From the NCBI GenBank assembly GCA_024742665.1, contig JANSYA010000003.1:1-64000 (forward strand): DNA of 64,000 bases, read 5' to 3'. The notes under the pieces were generated by a model. It saw nothing but the letters and a program-made list of their open reading frames with translations, made no database searches and had not been told where the DNA came from. The DNA is from a bacterium. GTDB taxonomy: Bacteria; Spirochaetota; Leptospiria; Leptospirales; Leptonemataceae. Made by a program: the position numbers and the translations under genes. Shown piece by piece: positions 1 to 13,100 of this stretch. Numbering within the stretch: the stretch's first letter is position 1; the number at the start of each line of letters is the position of its first letter.

Positions 1-2
1 AG

Positions 3-167
3 ATTGAACGCTACAACAATCGCCCCCAATTTGTGTTGCACGGCCTCACGCCCCGCGAAGTGCTGGCCGGGCGAATTCCCGACCCGCATATGTTTTCCGA
101 ACAGCTGATCGCCGCCCGCGAGGAGCGAAAGCTCGCGAATCACTCGAATTTGTGTGGCGAGTGTTGA
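3..167 (+). mobile_element. C-terminal end of an IS transposase (partial)
   Basis: Reading from base 3, 54 residues run to a TGA at 165-167. They begin IERYNNRPQFVLHGLTPREV, which resembles the last part of the integrase-core (rve) domain of IS3-type transposases, where a YN-x-RP stretch is followed by G-x-TP-x-E. The 5' part lies outside the window, so the catalytic DDE residues and the left inverted repeat cannot be seen. I could not place the right end of the element in the bases after the stop. The IS3-like assignment rests on this short tail alone; another rve-type element is possible. Confidence 0.7.
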
Positions 168-493
168 CCCGCTTGCGAAGATGTACGTGATCGCCGTCAT
201 GTTTCTTCTATATTAAAGCGACCTGTCCGCGAAAGCGCCTGTTCGGATATTCGAATACGAAGTGTAATTTCGCTGCGATCGGTGCACTGCAGGCCTCATT
301 CATCATCTCATGGTCCTTGATTCGCCTGAATGGTGCGAAGCCGGGCCGCCGGTGGGCGAAAACCTGCGTCTATTTCGGCAAAGAGAGTCTGGTGGTTTGC
401 ATTCCAGTTATCATTCGAGAGCTGCTTTCAGGGCCGGTGGGTTTTTGGAGGCTACAGTCTTCACAGCGATCAGTAAACGGCAAGACAATCAAA
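168..493. other. Gene-free stretch after the transposase
   Basis: No convincing gene is seen here. Two short overlapping plus-strand frames (from 310 and 317) have unnatural composition, no ribosome site and no recognisable motif. The stretch probably contains the unseen right end of the insertion sequence and the 3' flank of the minus-strand gene that ends at 494. Confidence 0.5.
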
Positions 494-1123
494 TCAAACG
501 CGGCCGAATTCCAAATCTTTAGGCAACACCCCTGCTTGCTTTAGGGCATCAAACTGATCTAGAGCGGCCTTTCGCAACACCTCGATCTCTTCCCTGGAGT
601 AGTATGCATCTCTAGAATCGTTGCGCTCATAGCGCCAGTAATCGAGATCTTGGCGCAATTCCTGAATAAACCCATAGTCACAACGACAAGACTTTGGCAA
701 CCTCTGCAAAATATAATCATAAATAAAAGTAAGCATATCAATATTTACAACCGGGGCGAATCGAACTCTATCATTTGTGAGAAAGGCAAGGCCCTTAAAC
801 CCATTGCGAACCGGAACCACTTCAGCAAAACTCGAAATGTCGACACTCACTTCTCGACCAAATAAGTTTCTCCCAATTATCGAGTCCTCATTGATCACAA
901 CTGTAAAAGAGTCCTCAAACCACGAAATCGCAGTTTTGAATAGAATCCGCCAAAGAAACAAACAGGCAATCACAATTAAGATAATCGAAAGATAGGGTTC
1001 TGAAACAAGGTAGCCCCCTGCAAGCGTTACAACCAAGAATAACAGAAATATGACTGTAAACATTAGGACCACTGGCATCTGGTACTTTGCGTATGAGGGG
1101 GTCGTCTTAATGATTATATTCAT
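494..1123 (-). CDS. Small two-helix membrane protein of unknown function
   Basis: A 209-residue protein with two close hydrophobic helices (about residues 17-37 and 44-62) followed by a soluble part with alternating short hydrophobic strands (about 70-130) and a charged helical C-terminus rich in D, R and Y. The helix pair plus beta-rich part recalls bacterial PH-like membrane proteins of the YcxB type, but I see no diagnostic motif. The ATG at 1121-1123 overlaps the stop of the giant gene upstream (ATGA), so translation is probably coupled. Base composition is markedly more AT-rich than the window average. Its place directly behind a huge exported-looking protein would fit an immunity or accessory protein; that is inference. 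Confidence 0.7.
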   Translation of the reverse strand: MNIIIKTTPSYAKYQMPVVLMFTVIFLLFLVVTLAGGYLVSEPYLSIILIVIACLFLWRILFKTAISWFEDSFTVVINEDSIIGRNLFGREVSVDISSFAEVVPVRNGFKGLAFLTNDRVRFAPVVNIDMLTFIYDYILQRLPKSCRCDYGFIQELRQDLDYWRYERNDSRDAYYSREEIEVLRKAALDQFDALKQAGVLPKDLEFGRV

Positions 1124-4100
1124 TGTCTCGCTCCAAATAAAACCCGATCATTAACGAGCGAAGAAAAAACGGACGGCCACTTTCCGAGGGCAAATTCAAT
1201 ATAACCTACGCCAGCCCCACTACCCAATACTGCAGGGATCCCTGTTGAGAGCGAGCCACCAGCAGCTCCCAGAGTCAGCCTAGTATAGTCATACCTATTC
1301 GTCGTTGTCAATCCCAACACTCTTTCGGCAGACTGAGCTGAGAAATCAGATGCTAGCCCAAGGCCGGCTCCCAAAAGGAATTTATCAGCGCTTGAAAAAC
1401 GTTTTAGTCCGGCAATTCTTGAACCCGCGAACCCAACAGCATATCCAGACAGGAATGCAGTCGCGGTATTTCCAAAGTTAGCTTCCTCATTTCTTGCCAG
1501 GTTTAGAGAAGCATTAAGTGTTCCACCAATGGCACCGCTTAAATGCTGTGCCGCATACGGCATATTTGCCAATGCACTACCATAATATCTTGCGCCGCCC
1601 ATCGCATTCTGTCCTGCAAATCGAGCCGCGTTTATGCCTGCTGTAGCATACTGACGCGCAGCACCGGCAGCCAGTCTACTATAATACTGGCTGGATCTCG
1701 CCGCCTGTTGGCCCGCAACTCGCACAATCTGCGGGATTTCACGTGCGGTTGCTTGAGCAATCCTGGAACCCACGCGGACTCCGTAGCTGGAATAAACCGA
1801 TGCCGCGGTCGCCGCTCTACCCGCTGCCGCTCCAAACATCTGCCCGGAGCGAGCTAAGAGCATGCCGGCTCGCGATGCCCGAAGCATGGTTCCTGCCATT
1901 CCAAACACCGGACCGGTCGCTATAGTACCCGCGGTGCTCCCCACGAATTCCGCATAGTTAATTCCCGCACGCACAAGCGCTACCTGACGATTCTGCTCGA
2001 TATTATACGCTGCGAAAGCTTCCGGGGAAAGGGCATCGCGGGCGACTTCATGAGCTGCATAAGCGTTCTGCACGGCGGACTCGCCCGCTTGAGATGCAAA
2101 CGCGAATGGTGAGGCAACCCCTGCTGCTCCGCTCAACGTGCCTACTGCCCCCAGCAGGCTCTTAAGCGGTGAGCCTTCATTGTTCAGGTACTTCTCCGCC
2201 GCCATCGCAGTCGAATTAAGCCAGCCGCCAGCCACCGAGTAGGCGTCTTTCCCTTCGCCTGTCTGTTTGAGTGCCGCGTCATAAGTGCCGGCACCGAATT
2301 GTTGGTCCACTTCCGCTCGAATCCGCGGCTCCATCGTTTTAGCAACGTGCGAGTTGCGCGCCGTTCTGTATTTTGCGCGAAGCGAGCGAATACGCTGCGA
2401 CGCTGCGCCAAGCTTCGCATAGCGATACGTATAGTCGAAATCATCCTGCGCTGAGCCGCTCGTCAGGCTCAGCATTCGCCGATCTTCATCCCCGACCAAC
2501 TGTTTCAGTTCATCATCGCCCGGTAAATCCGGAGCGCGGCCCAACTGCCCCTCCGCCATTTCCAGCAGACTATTCATGGATACGCCGCCCGCAAGTGACG
2601 CCTCAGTGTTGGTGTCGCTAAAAATCCGCTCAGACATTTCCGGTGTAATCCGCATGCCATTGTGCTGTAAAATCGCCTGAATCATTTTACCGGCAGTCTG
2701 TCCGGTAATCGCAGGAGTGTCCTGTTGCTGCGCAGCGATGATACCTTCATATGTCACGTCTTTTCCCGGAAAGAGATAATCGATTAAGACCTGAGAACGT
2801 TCGGCATTCTGGCCCTTAAGCGCATCGAATAGAGCTTCCCCGGCTCTTCCACGGCGCTGTTCGGTCGTCTCCCAGTTCCAACGGTTGCCGTTATGATCCG
2901 CACTAAAGAAGTTGCCCACTCTCTCAGCCCCCACTCCGAAAGCTGCGTTCATCAGGTAACTGCCGAATCCGGCCTTACCGTTGTTCAGGCCGAGCGTCAC
3001 TCCGCCCACGAACTGGTTTCTCAGATGCGCTCCGAATCTCTGCGCTGCCGCTCCTCTGCGATTCACGTAACCTGCACCCCGTGCTACGTCTGCTGCCTGG
3101 TGTTGCTGGTTGGCGCGATTGGCCTGGTCTGCTGCATGCGCTTCGGCTGCTTCGGCCTCAGCGGCGCGAGTTTCGCCTTTGCTTGCTTCGCCTTCGGCTG
3201 CTTCGCTCTTCTCCGCGTCTTCCATTGCGCGTTGCAGTGCGAGTGCACCGAGTGCTCCGTTCCATACGTTTACGACCCACTGTCCCACAGTGTCGCCGCG
3301 ACCGTCCTGGTCGTATGAGCTGTGTTCACGGACTGTCTGGCGTTTGATGTATTCTGCCGGTAACGCGCCGTATACGGGTACCATCTTCATGAGGTCTGCG
3401 GTGGCGGCTCCCATTGCGCGTGGGTTCCATCTTAAGCCGCCTCTTCGCTGGTTGCCGTCTTCGTCGAAGTCCATGCCGGCTGCGACGAATCCGCCTAGGA
3501 TTGGGATTGCGCCCACTGCGTCTCTAGTTGTGAGTTTATAGTCTACGTTTCCGTTGTCTCGTACTTTGATGCCTCCGGCTACTAAGCCAACTGCTCCGCC
3601 CGCCGATGCGCCGACTCCTTTTAAGATTTTTGCGCCTTCACCGGCCCATAATGCGCCGGATTTTGCTCCGTGTAATTCTCTTTGGTTTTTGAAATGGTTG
3701 TATGTTGTCGCGATACTCACGAAGGGATTGTATGTGTTGTAGTACTTGGCTACGCCTGTTTCGAGTAAGCCTCCCTGGAACACGCTGTCTATGGTCTCGG
3801 CCTGTCGCCTGTCCATCTGCTGGCCGTAGTACCAGAGCTGGGTGTAAAAGCCGACTCCCAGTTGGCTTGGTCGTACTGTACTCGCTCCCAGTTCTCCGTA
3901 GCCTGTCGCGCTTCTGGCTACGTGTCGGAGTCCTTCCTGGTCGTCGTGGTAGCTGCCGGCTGCTGCTTCAATCAGTCCTTGCGCGACTTGCTGGTCTGCT
4001 GGTCTGCCGATCCATACGCCTAATCTGCCGTGGACGGTTTCGTTTGGCTGGAACGTGGCCTGGCGTTCTTCGCCGGTGCCGCTGCCCATGATTCTTTCTG

Positions 4101-7100
4101 AAACTACCTGAAACGCTTTGCGCTGGTAGTCGAAGAAGGATGCTACCTGGATTGAATCTGCGCTTTCTAAGAATTTCACGATCGCGCTGTTGTCGAAGGC
4201 GCTCGGTTCTGCGCCCGTTCCGCGTAGTCCGTGCATTGCGCCGGCTCTCGCTTGCTCTTCTTGTATCGCGGTTTCGCCGTCGAAGCCGACGAATTCGTTC
4301 ACTACGGCGAAGCTTTTGCCGTTACTGTCTGTCTTAACGAAGATCGCGCCTTGTTTTAAGAATCCTTCGGCTGCGGCGTCTGCGGTGGTTCTGGCTTCGG
4401 TTGCGCGGTTTTGTGCGCGTATTTGTTCGAGTAAATCATCTACTAAGAGCTGGTATTGCTCGAAGATCTTCGCGTTCGCGTACACTTGCATGTCGTGTCG
4501 TTGCTTGCGCATCGTTTCCCGGTATTCGCCGGTAATTTTTCCGAGGCCTTTGCCGAGGTTCGTTCCGCTCAGTTGGCTGATGCTGACGTTTGTGTTGAAC
4601 TTCTCGATGCTTTCGTTGAGTTTTTTTAGTTTCTCCGCTTCTGAGGGTTCATCTCTTCTTATTTCGTCGATTGCCTGTGCTATGAGCGCATTGCGGTCCT
4701 GCGTTTCCAGGTTGGTTCCCATGTTCGCGTTCATCGTGGTGATTTGCGCGTTCATGTCATCCACGGCGGTCGTCAGGGTTTCTTCTACGTTGCCTTCGGT
4801 GATCTGGTTTCGGATATCGGCTTCCCAGTCGGCCTTTCTGTTTCCGTGTTCTGCTACGCGGGTCGCCCAGATGCCTTCAGCATCGGCCCGGTCTTCCGCC
4901 ATCTTGCGTTCCCATTCACGTCTTTCTTGCAGGAAGAGGTTCTCGCTGTTGCCCCAGTTGGATTGGCCTTTGGAGAGGATGGTGTTCATTCTCGCTTCCC
5001 AATCGGCGTAGCGGTCGTTGAGTTCTTGTTCTCTTAGATTCCATTCTGCGGTTTGGACTTGCACCCGCTGTTGCAGTTCTTGCTCGAAGACTTCGTTCTG
5101 GTTGCCCGCGTAATCGGTGAATGTGGTTCTGTAGCCTGCGAATTCTCGCCCGCCGTCTGTGCGGTTGGTCGCGTCTTCGAAGAGCTGCTGGTATGTCGCG
5201 TCTCTTTCGCGGTATACGAAGGTGCTGTCTGTGGTTGCGGCGGCGTTGCCTGCGCTGATGTACTCGTTCTTTCTATCTTCCCGCAGGGTGTTCCCGTGGT
5301 TCAGCATCGAATCTAAGACTTCGCCCATATCATAGGCGATCTGGCTGTCTGCTGTTTCGTCTATGATCTGGAAGTACTGGTAGCTTTTGTCTGCTCTGTC
5401 GTGGCCCTGTACGAGCACGCGGGTGTATCCGCCGTAGCTGCCGTTTTCCAGTGGCGCTGGCTGTGTTGCTGTGCCGGTTGTCGGGTCGTATCGTCTGCCG
5501 GCGCTGTCTCTGTATTCTACTGTGTTCTGCTTTCCGGTGATGTCGAGGGCTTCGCTTCTCTGCTCGGCTGTTAATGTGGCGCCTGCGAAGTTTTCTGTGC
5601 CGCCTACCATTTCCAGTAGGTAGATCAGGTCTTCGTCGCTGAGATTGTATAAATCGTATGTGTCGTCTTCGGGGTCGTCGTTGTTTGCGCCGTACTGTTT
5701 GTATCTATCTTTGAGTGTGTCTAAGTCCGGTACTTTCGTTAAATAATCCAGTTCGCTTTGTGCCTGCTCGTATTCTTGTTCTTTCTTGCGCACTTCGTTC
5801 ACGCTTCCGTTGCCGGCGGCGTTGTATGCGGCTGTCCCCGCGAAGACGCTGTTTAATCCCGCGAACATCTGCGTCAGAGTGGCCGAGGCGATCATGGTTG
5901 TCGCGAGCGTCACCTGGCTGTACCCGATGGTCATCTGGGTCACGCCCTGTTGGATCAGTCTTAAGCCTTCGGTCGCTCCCACGACGGTCGCGAGCATGGT
6001 CATGCCCTGCGCCATCAGTACGGCGCCGCTGGATACGATGGCGTAGCCCAGTCCGATTAATGGCGTCATCGATGCTAGAGTTATGCCCAATGAAATCGTC
6101 GCTGAGTCTAACTGCATCAGGCTCATTAAATAGCCGAAGTAGCTTGCTTGAAATTGCGTGTATTCGCTGAGTTGTCCGCCGTTGCTCTGCCATATCGCGA
6201 AGTTTTCGGCGTCTGCGGCGTTCATTCCGAGGGTCTGTGCGCCGCCTGTTGCCAACTCGAAGCTGGCTGCTGCTCCGATCGGATTCAGGTTGCCTCCGTT
6301 GATCACTGCGCTGCTCACTACGCCGCCGTACTGCGGCATCCACGATCCGCTTCCGTAGTACCAGCCTCTGAATTCGTCGTATAGTGTCTGGCCGCTCTCT
6401 ATCTTATTCACCAGTCGTTGGTATACGGCCATTCGCGCCTGTTCTGCGCGTTCCTGGGTCATGCCGGCCTGTGTCGGGACTGCTGCTCCGAAGTTGTTTG
6501 TCAGGGCGTCTTCGAACTGTCGCTCTTTGTCCGCTGCGATTAATCTTTTTTCTTCGATTTCGCTTTTGATGATCGCGGCGGCTTTCTCGACTCGCACCAT
6601 TCGCATGGTATGTTTGATGTGTTCGGCGCGTGCGACGATTAAGTCTCCGTAGCGCTCGTGCATCTCTCTGTGCATTAGTTCCGTGAGTCTTGTTTCCTCG
6701 GCTGCGTCTAACGGTTCATATTCTCTGAATTTTCTATCTCTGAGTTCTGCTAATTCGCCCTGTTCGCTGGCGTCGAGCGGGGCGTATGTGTCGCCTGCTT
6801 CCAGTCCGGTCACGATCGCGGCGAAGTCGTCGATTCTATCTTCGGTCTGCACGTTGAAGGCCGCGTCTTGCAGTCTGTCGTTCGCGTTCTCCATCGCGGC
6901 CAGGGCTGCGTCGTATTGATTCTGCGCTCCGCTGGCTTCTTCTGTTTCGCCGGTTTCTAAATACGGCGTATTCGCGTAGTCTAACACTGCCAGGCGTTTT
7001 TCTTTTTCGCTTTCGGCTGCCTGCCAGCTTCTGAAGTATCCGCTCAGTTCGTTCAGCTGATCGGTATACTGACTCATCAGCGTATCGTACTGATTGCGCT

Positions 7101-10100
7101 CGGTGTTGCTGGCGATCTCCGCCGCTTCCATTTCGATGTTCGCGCCTTCTAATTCGTTTAGCGCGTCCGTAAATGTGCTTTGCGCGTACTCTATCAGTTT
7201 GATTCCGTCCAGCTGCTTGCGTCGCGCCGCATCTGCGTATTCCTGCGATGCCTGCGCATAGCCCTGTTTCAGCTGGCTGATTTCGTTTTGGGCCTGGCCG
7301 AGCTGTGTCTCTCCATAATTTGCGAGCTGTGCGGTTGCCGCGGTCTTTTCGCTGATGAGTATATCCAGCTCTCCGGCCGCCGCCGGGCCTGCTGCCTGCG
7401 GATCGTAGCTGGCCTTGACTGCCGCCCGTACATCGTTGGCCCCGCTGGCCGCTTCACGCGCGTCGGCCAGCGCTCCTGCGGTCCATACGCTGTTCAGGCT
7501 CGCGTTCAGCTGCGTCGCGGCCTCCATATAGTTATTCGCTAAATTCGCGAAGTACGTGTAGCGCATCTCTTCGGCGCTGCTGGCGAAGGTCATGGTGTTG
7601 ATCTGTCCGACGGTGCGTACTTTTCGCACGTCTACCGTTTCATCGTCGGTCGTCGTCGCTGTGTCCGTGCCGTTCTCTACGCGCTGCGAGATGAGCGCTG
7701 CTTCGTCGTCGCTCGTGAGCACTGCGTCGTAGTCTCCGTTCAGCAGAGCTTCTACGTCTGCAATGCCCATGTCCTCGACTTCTAAAAAGCGGCCTTTGCT
7801 CCACTGCTCGAAGCTGTCGGTGCCGCCCGCGTCGCTATAGCGCTGCCACTCCTCCGCCTGGTGTTCGCGTTCGGTGCCGGCGTACGTGCGATACTGCGCG
7901 AAGCGGCTGTCTTCAAAATTTGTTTCGTTGCCCTTTAATTCGCCGAAGCCTTTCACTTCCCGCGACACGGCGATCTCGCGGCTCTGCTCTTCCGCCAGGT
8001 TCGCGAAATAGCGGCCGTGCTCTTCAATGCTTCGCAGCAGGGCGTCGACGCTGCCCTGCTTGCGCGCCGTCGTCAGCGCCAGGGTCTTCGCGCTATCGTG
8101 GTGCAATGCCAGGCCCTGGTCCGGATGCGATAGACTGGGATCGCGCAGCATGTCGCGAATATGCCGCCGCTCCTGGTCGCTTTCCAGAAACTCTTCCAAA
8201 AACCTGCTGATGATACTTTGTTCCGCGAGCATCACTTCGCGGTAGCGCGGCTGCATGCCTTCGATCGCCTGATCGATCGCCGCCGCCAGCGCCGGGTGTC
8301 CCGCCATCGCTGTCGCCGCCGGCGCGCTCAGGCCGCCCTGGCTTCCCGCGCTGACGTACAGCTGTTCGGCGTACGCTCGCAGGGCGCTGTTGGGATTCGC
8401 GCTCACGTACTCCCGCAGGCTCGCGTCGGGACTGCGATTCACCGCCGCTCGCAGCTGGCCTTCCAGCTCTTCGAAGACCCCGCTGCTGATCAGCTCGCGA
8501 TCCGCCTGGTAGTTCGCGTGCGTTTCAAAGTCCGCCGCCCGGGCGAGCAGCGCCGCCTGCTCTTCGCTGCTGAAACGTTCGTCCGCCGCGCCGCTTGCAA
8601 ACAGCACGGCGCTCAGGCTGTCGATCGCGGTTTGAATTTCCGCGCTCTCGCCGCTATAGTACGCGGTCGTCGCTCCACGGCTGCGCTCAATCACCGCTCT
8701 TAGCAAATCGCCCCGCTCACGCTGCGCGCTTTCGAGCAGGCGATCGTCGGTCTCCGGGGCGTTCAGGGCCGCGAAGAATTTCGCTTCGACCCCGCCGATC
8801 GCCCGGGCGTTTTCGGCCGCGAATAATTCATACGAACGCTCCGCCGCCGCGTCGCCGTAGTGGCTGCGAAACGCGCGATCGTTGCGTAAGATCGTCAGCG
8901 CTTCGCCGCCGGTCGCGCTGGTATACATTTCCGTCGCCCGCACGCGCAGCATGGTCCGCACGAGCGATCGATCCCCGGCGCTCAAGGCGCTGTGGCCGGC
9001 GCGATCTATAATTTGATCCAGCTCGACGTCGCTGAAATTCAATCCCACGCCGCTCAGCTCGACCCGCCCGCTGAGGGTGTCGGCTTCTAACTGCCGCGCC
9101 GCTTCGAATTGCGCGAGGGCTTTGCCGTACTGCGCGTCCGCCGCGTAAGCCAGCTGGCGATAGTCCAGACTGTCGTATCCGGCGATCGCTAACAGCTCCG
9201 CCGGCACCAGATCCGCGGGATCGGTCGGCGCATCAGCCAGACGATTCTCGAAGCGCCGCGTATCGAGGGCCGCGGGAATATACTGATCGAGATCGGCGCC
9301 CTCTTCGTAGCGCGCGAAGGCTGTCTGAAATAATGCGTCGATCTGCGCGCTATTAAGTAAACGATCGCGCACGCTTTCGCCGCCGATCGCGTATGTCGCA
9401 TCGTCCAGAAAATTCTCGAACGCGGCCGTAAAGGCCGTCCGGCGATCGGCTTCGCTGGCCCCGCTCGCCGCGTGATCATAGCCCGCCCCTAAATGATCTT
9501 CGATCTTCGCGAGCAATAAGTACGCGCGATAGTCCGCGAAGTACTCGCTCTCGTCGAGACTCGCAAGCCCCGCTGTGCCGCCCCCGGCCGCGGTCTGCGC
9601 CGCTGCAATCCGCTGGTATTCCCGCAGCGCGAGATCTTCCACCAGATCCGCGCCGCCTCGCGGCAATAGCGAGCCGTCGCTGTTCGCGCTGTCGAGATAT
9701 TCGCTTAAATATTGCCCGATGCTGTACGGTCCCTCGTCGCCTGCTCGCGCCGCGGCGATCTTCGCCGTATAGTCGTTCGCCCCGCGATAGTCGGCGAAGT
9801 CCCGCAGCAGGAGATTGCGCGCGAAGTCGCCCATCAGGCCGGTCAAATTCAAGCTCGCGGCTGCGCGCTCTTCGGCCAGGCCGGAATTCTTTAGCGCCAG
9901 ATAGTCCGCGTAGCGTTCTTTCGCCAGCGTATGCGCCCGCACCAGCACGAACTCCCGCAGCTCCTCCGGATAATCGTCGGCTTCGTAGCTGTCGACGTTA
10001 TCGCTCACGCCCTGGGCGATCTTCATTTCGCGCAGGTACAGCTCGCCTTCGATCGTCAGCGTATCCGCCGCCGCCGGATCCTCCAGCGCGTTCAGCGCGT

Positions 10101-13100
10101 CCGTCAGCTCCGCTTTCAAACTCGCCGCGTCCGCCGCCGCGCTTTCGTCGACCAGTCGCGTCAGTTCGCGTTTGATGCCCGCGAAGGCCGCCGTCGCCCC
10201 CGCGACCGGCGCGCTCAGTCCTGCAATCAACGCGCTCAGCGCGGTCTTCGCGTCGGCCACGCTGTCGGCGTCGTTGACCGCCGCCACGCCCGGCAAAAGC
10301 GCCGCCCGCGCGTCAGTCCCGCGCGTCGCGTACTGCGTAATCAGCGCCGCCACGCTGCTTTCCACTTCTAAATCGCGGTCGCGATCGATGATCGCATCAG
10401 AACGGCCCAGTTCAATCGTTAGTGTATCGTCAATGCGAGTTTGCAGCCCGTTCAATGCCGCGAGCACCGCGGCCTTCAGTCCCGCTTCGTCTCCGGGATT
10501 CGCGCGCAGCACGCCGGCTATTTCGCTTTTAAACAGCGACTTGCCCGGCGCCATCCCGTCCACATAGCTCCACAGCTGCGTGCGAAAATCCGTTTCGCTG
10601 ATCGCATTGATTTGCGCGATCACATCGCTGCCGTCGACTTCGGCCGCGTAGGCCGCCAGAAAATCCGCCTGGTCCAACGGCAGCGTGCCCGGGTTCGTCT
10701 CTAAACGAATCAGAAATTCCAGTCCCGCGTCGGCGTACGCTCCGACGATTTCCGCCAGGCGCTGCTCTTCCTGGCTCACGCGAAAGCGATCGGCGAGCCG
10801 GCGCAAATCTCCCAGCCGCTCTGAGCCGGCCGCGTGTACGACCGTGTCGACGCTCAAAGCTCCGGTGGCCGGATCCACGTTATAGCCGTCGAACAGGTAC
10901 AATAGCTCCGCGTTCCCGCGTTCTTCTAATACCGCAAGCACCGCCTGCCCTTCGTCGAAGCCCTGCGCCCGCGCGTTCGTGAGCGCGTCCTGAATCGCGG
11001 CTTCCAGTCCCGCAATCTGCGAGAGTTTATTCTGAATCGCCTGCGCTTCGGCGATGCTTGCCTCAGACGCGGCGACGATCGCATCGCCCGTCGCGAAGCG
11101 TTCGTCGATCATCCGCCTGGCCGCGATCAGCTGATACAAATCGCTTTCGATCAGCGCGACCGCCGCGCTGACTTCCGGACTCAGCGCCCGGCCATCGTCC
11201 CGGTACGCGAGCAGCCGTTCGGCCATCGCTTCTAATTGCGACGCACGCAGATCTCCGGCGAAAACCTGGCCGAGATCGACGGCGGGATCGCTAATGCCCA
11301 GATCGATAAATTCCTGGGTCAGCTGCGGCGCTCCACTGCTGTCGCGCACGATCTCTCCCTGGCGATCCGTTTCGAACATGCCGATCGCCGCCTTCAAAAC
11401 TTCAACCGGCGTCGCCGCATCCACTCCGGCGGCGTTTTGATCGGGACGCGTCACCGGATCGCGGTCCACGTTCTCCAGCAAACGCAGACCCCACTCGCGC
11501 ATGCCCAGAGTCGTCCGGGCCACGCCGGTGCTCGCGCTCGCGTAGGCCGTCAGGCCGTTCGAAGACCCGGGCGCGCGAATCTCCCCCAGCTCCCGCTGGC
11601 GCAGACGCACCTGGTCTTCCAGATTCTCCAGCGCCGGCCGGTCCGCCGCCAGGCGCGCGTCCAGGATCGCCAGGCGCGCATCGATCTGATCGCGGCGCGC
11701 TTCCAGCACGGGATCGCCCACGGGCGCCAGGGCCGCGATCTCGGCGTCCAGTGCGTCGCGGTCGTCGCTTAAAATATTGCGTTCGCCCTGATCGGCGGCG
11801 TAGCGATTCGCCGCCAGAGCGTAGTCCCGCTGCATATCGCTCAGATCATTGCCGATCTCAATCTCGCGTTCCCGCAAAAAGATCGTCTGAAAATTTTCGT
11901 TCAGCGCCGCCAGATCGTTCTCTAACTGCTCTTCGGTGAATTCTAAAGCGCGGCGCAAATCCGCCGCGCCCCCGGACACCGCGGCGTTCATGCCGTACGA
12001 ATTCAAAATCCGGCGATCGGCCTCGTCCAGCGCGCTATAAGCCAGGCTGACGTCCGGCGCACTCAGCACCGCAGCCACTCGTCCGGCCAGGGCCGTGCGA
12101 TGTGTGCGAAAGTTCAGCACCCAGGCGTCCCCCGCGTCGTTCGGCAGCGCCGCCTGAAAGGCCGCCTGGTACGCCGCGTCTTCCGCCTGGTCGTCTACGG
12201 CCGCCAAAAGCGCGTCCCACTTCTCGGCCCGGGTCCGCCGGTCGTATTCATCCGGCGCCGCGTTCGCGCGATCAATCGCCGCGCGATTATCAAGCAGCCA
12301 GCGCCGCGCAATATCATAGCGCGCATAGTCCGCCAGAGCCGCGGGCGGCGCGGCGATCTGCGCGTAGCCGTCCCCCGGACTCAGATTCCGCGTGAGCCCC
12401 GCGATCTGGGCGTTCAGTCCCGCAAGCAGCGTCGCGAAATCCTGATCGCGGTTCGCATTCAAATACGTTTCAATCGTCGCCGCCGCGCTCTCTCCCAGGG
12501 ACTGTAGATCGTCGGCCGCGCTTTCCAGGTCGCTCTGTAGATTTTCGCGCAGATCAGCCAGATCGTGCAGCGGGTTGTCGCCGCCGTCGCGAAAGTCGAG
12601 CATGCGCAGGGTCGCGTCGCGTCGCGCGCGCTCTTCGCCGCGAATCCCGGCGATCATCTCTTCCGCCTTGCGTCGAATGCCCTCTTCGTTTTGCGAAACC
12701 CGCGCCCGCAATATTTCAATCTCAGCCGCCGGGTCGCCGTCGGCGATCGCCTGGCTCAAATCGCTTTCGAGCACGGTCAGCTCGGAGCTCAGAGATTTCA
12801 GGGTGGCCAGCGCGCTTAAGACCGCGGGCTGGCTGCGAAAGCTCTCGCTCGCCGATACTGAATCCGTAAACTGAAGCTCGCCCGATATAAAAAAATTCGC
12901 GATATCGCGCGCGCTCTGGCCGTCCAAATTCGCGTCCGCGCTTTCTGAAGCGAGCGCCGCCTCCAGATTTTGTAAACGCAGCTTGCTCGCGTCGAGTCCG
13001 AGCACCGCGTCGCTCAGGGCGTCCGTAAAGGCGATCGAGTCCTGGGCCTGGGCGCGCTGCTGCACCCCGTACAGATATTCAATGCGCTTCTTCGTCGTCG

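Noticed and set aside
310-544. Two overlapping short plus-strand frames after the transposase
   Set aside because: No ribosome site, no motif, and neither frame continues the transposase reading; probably chance.
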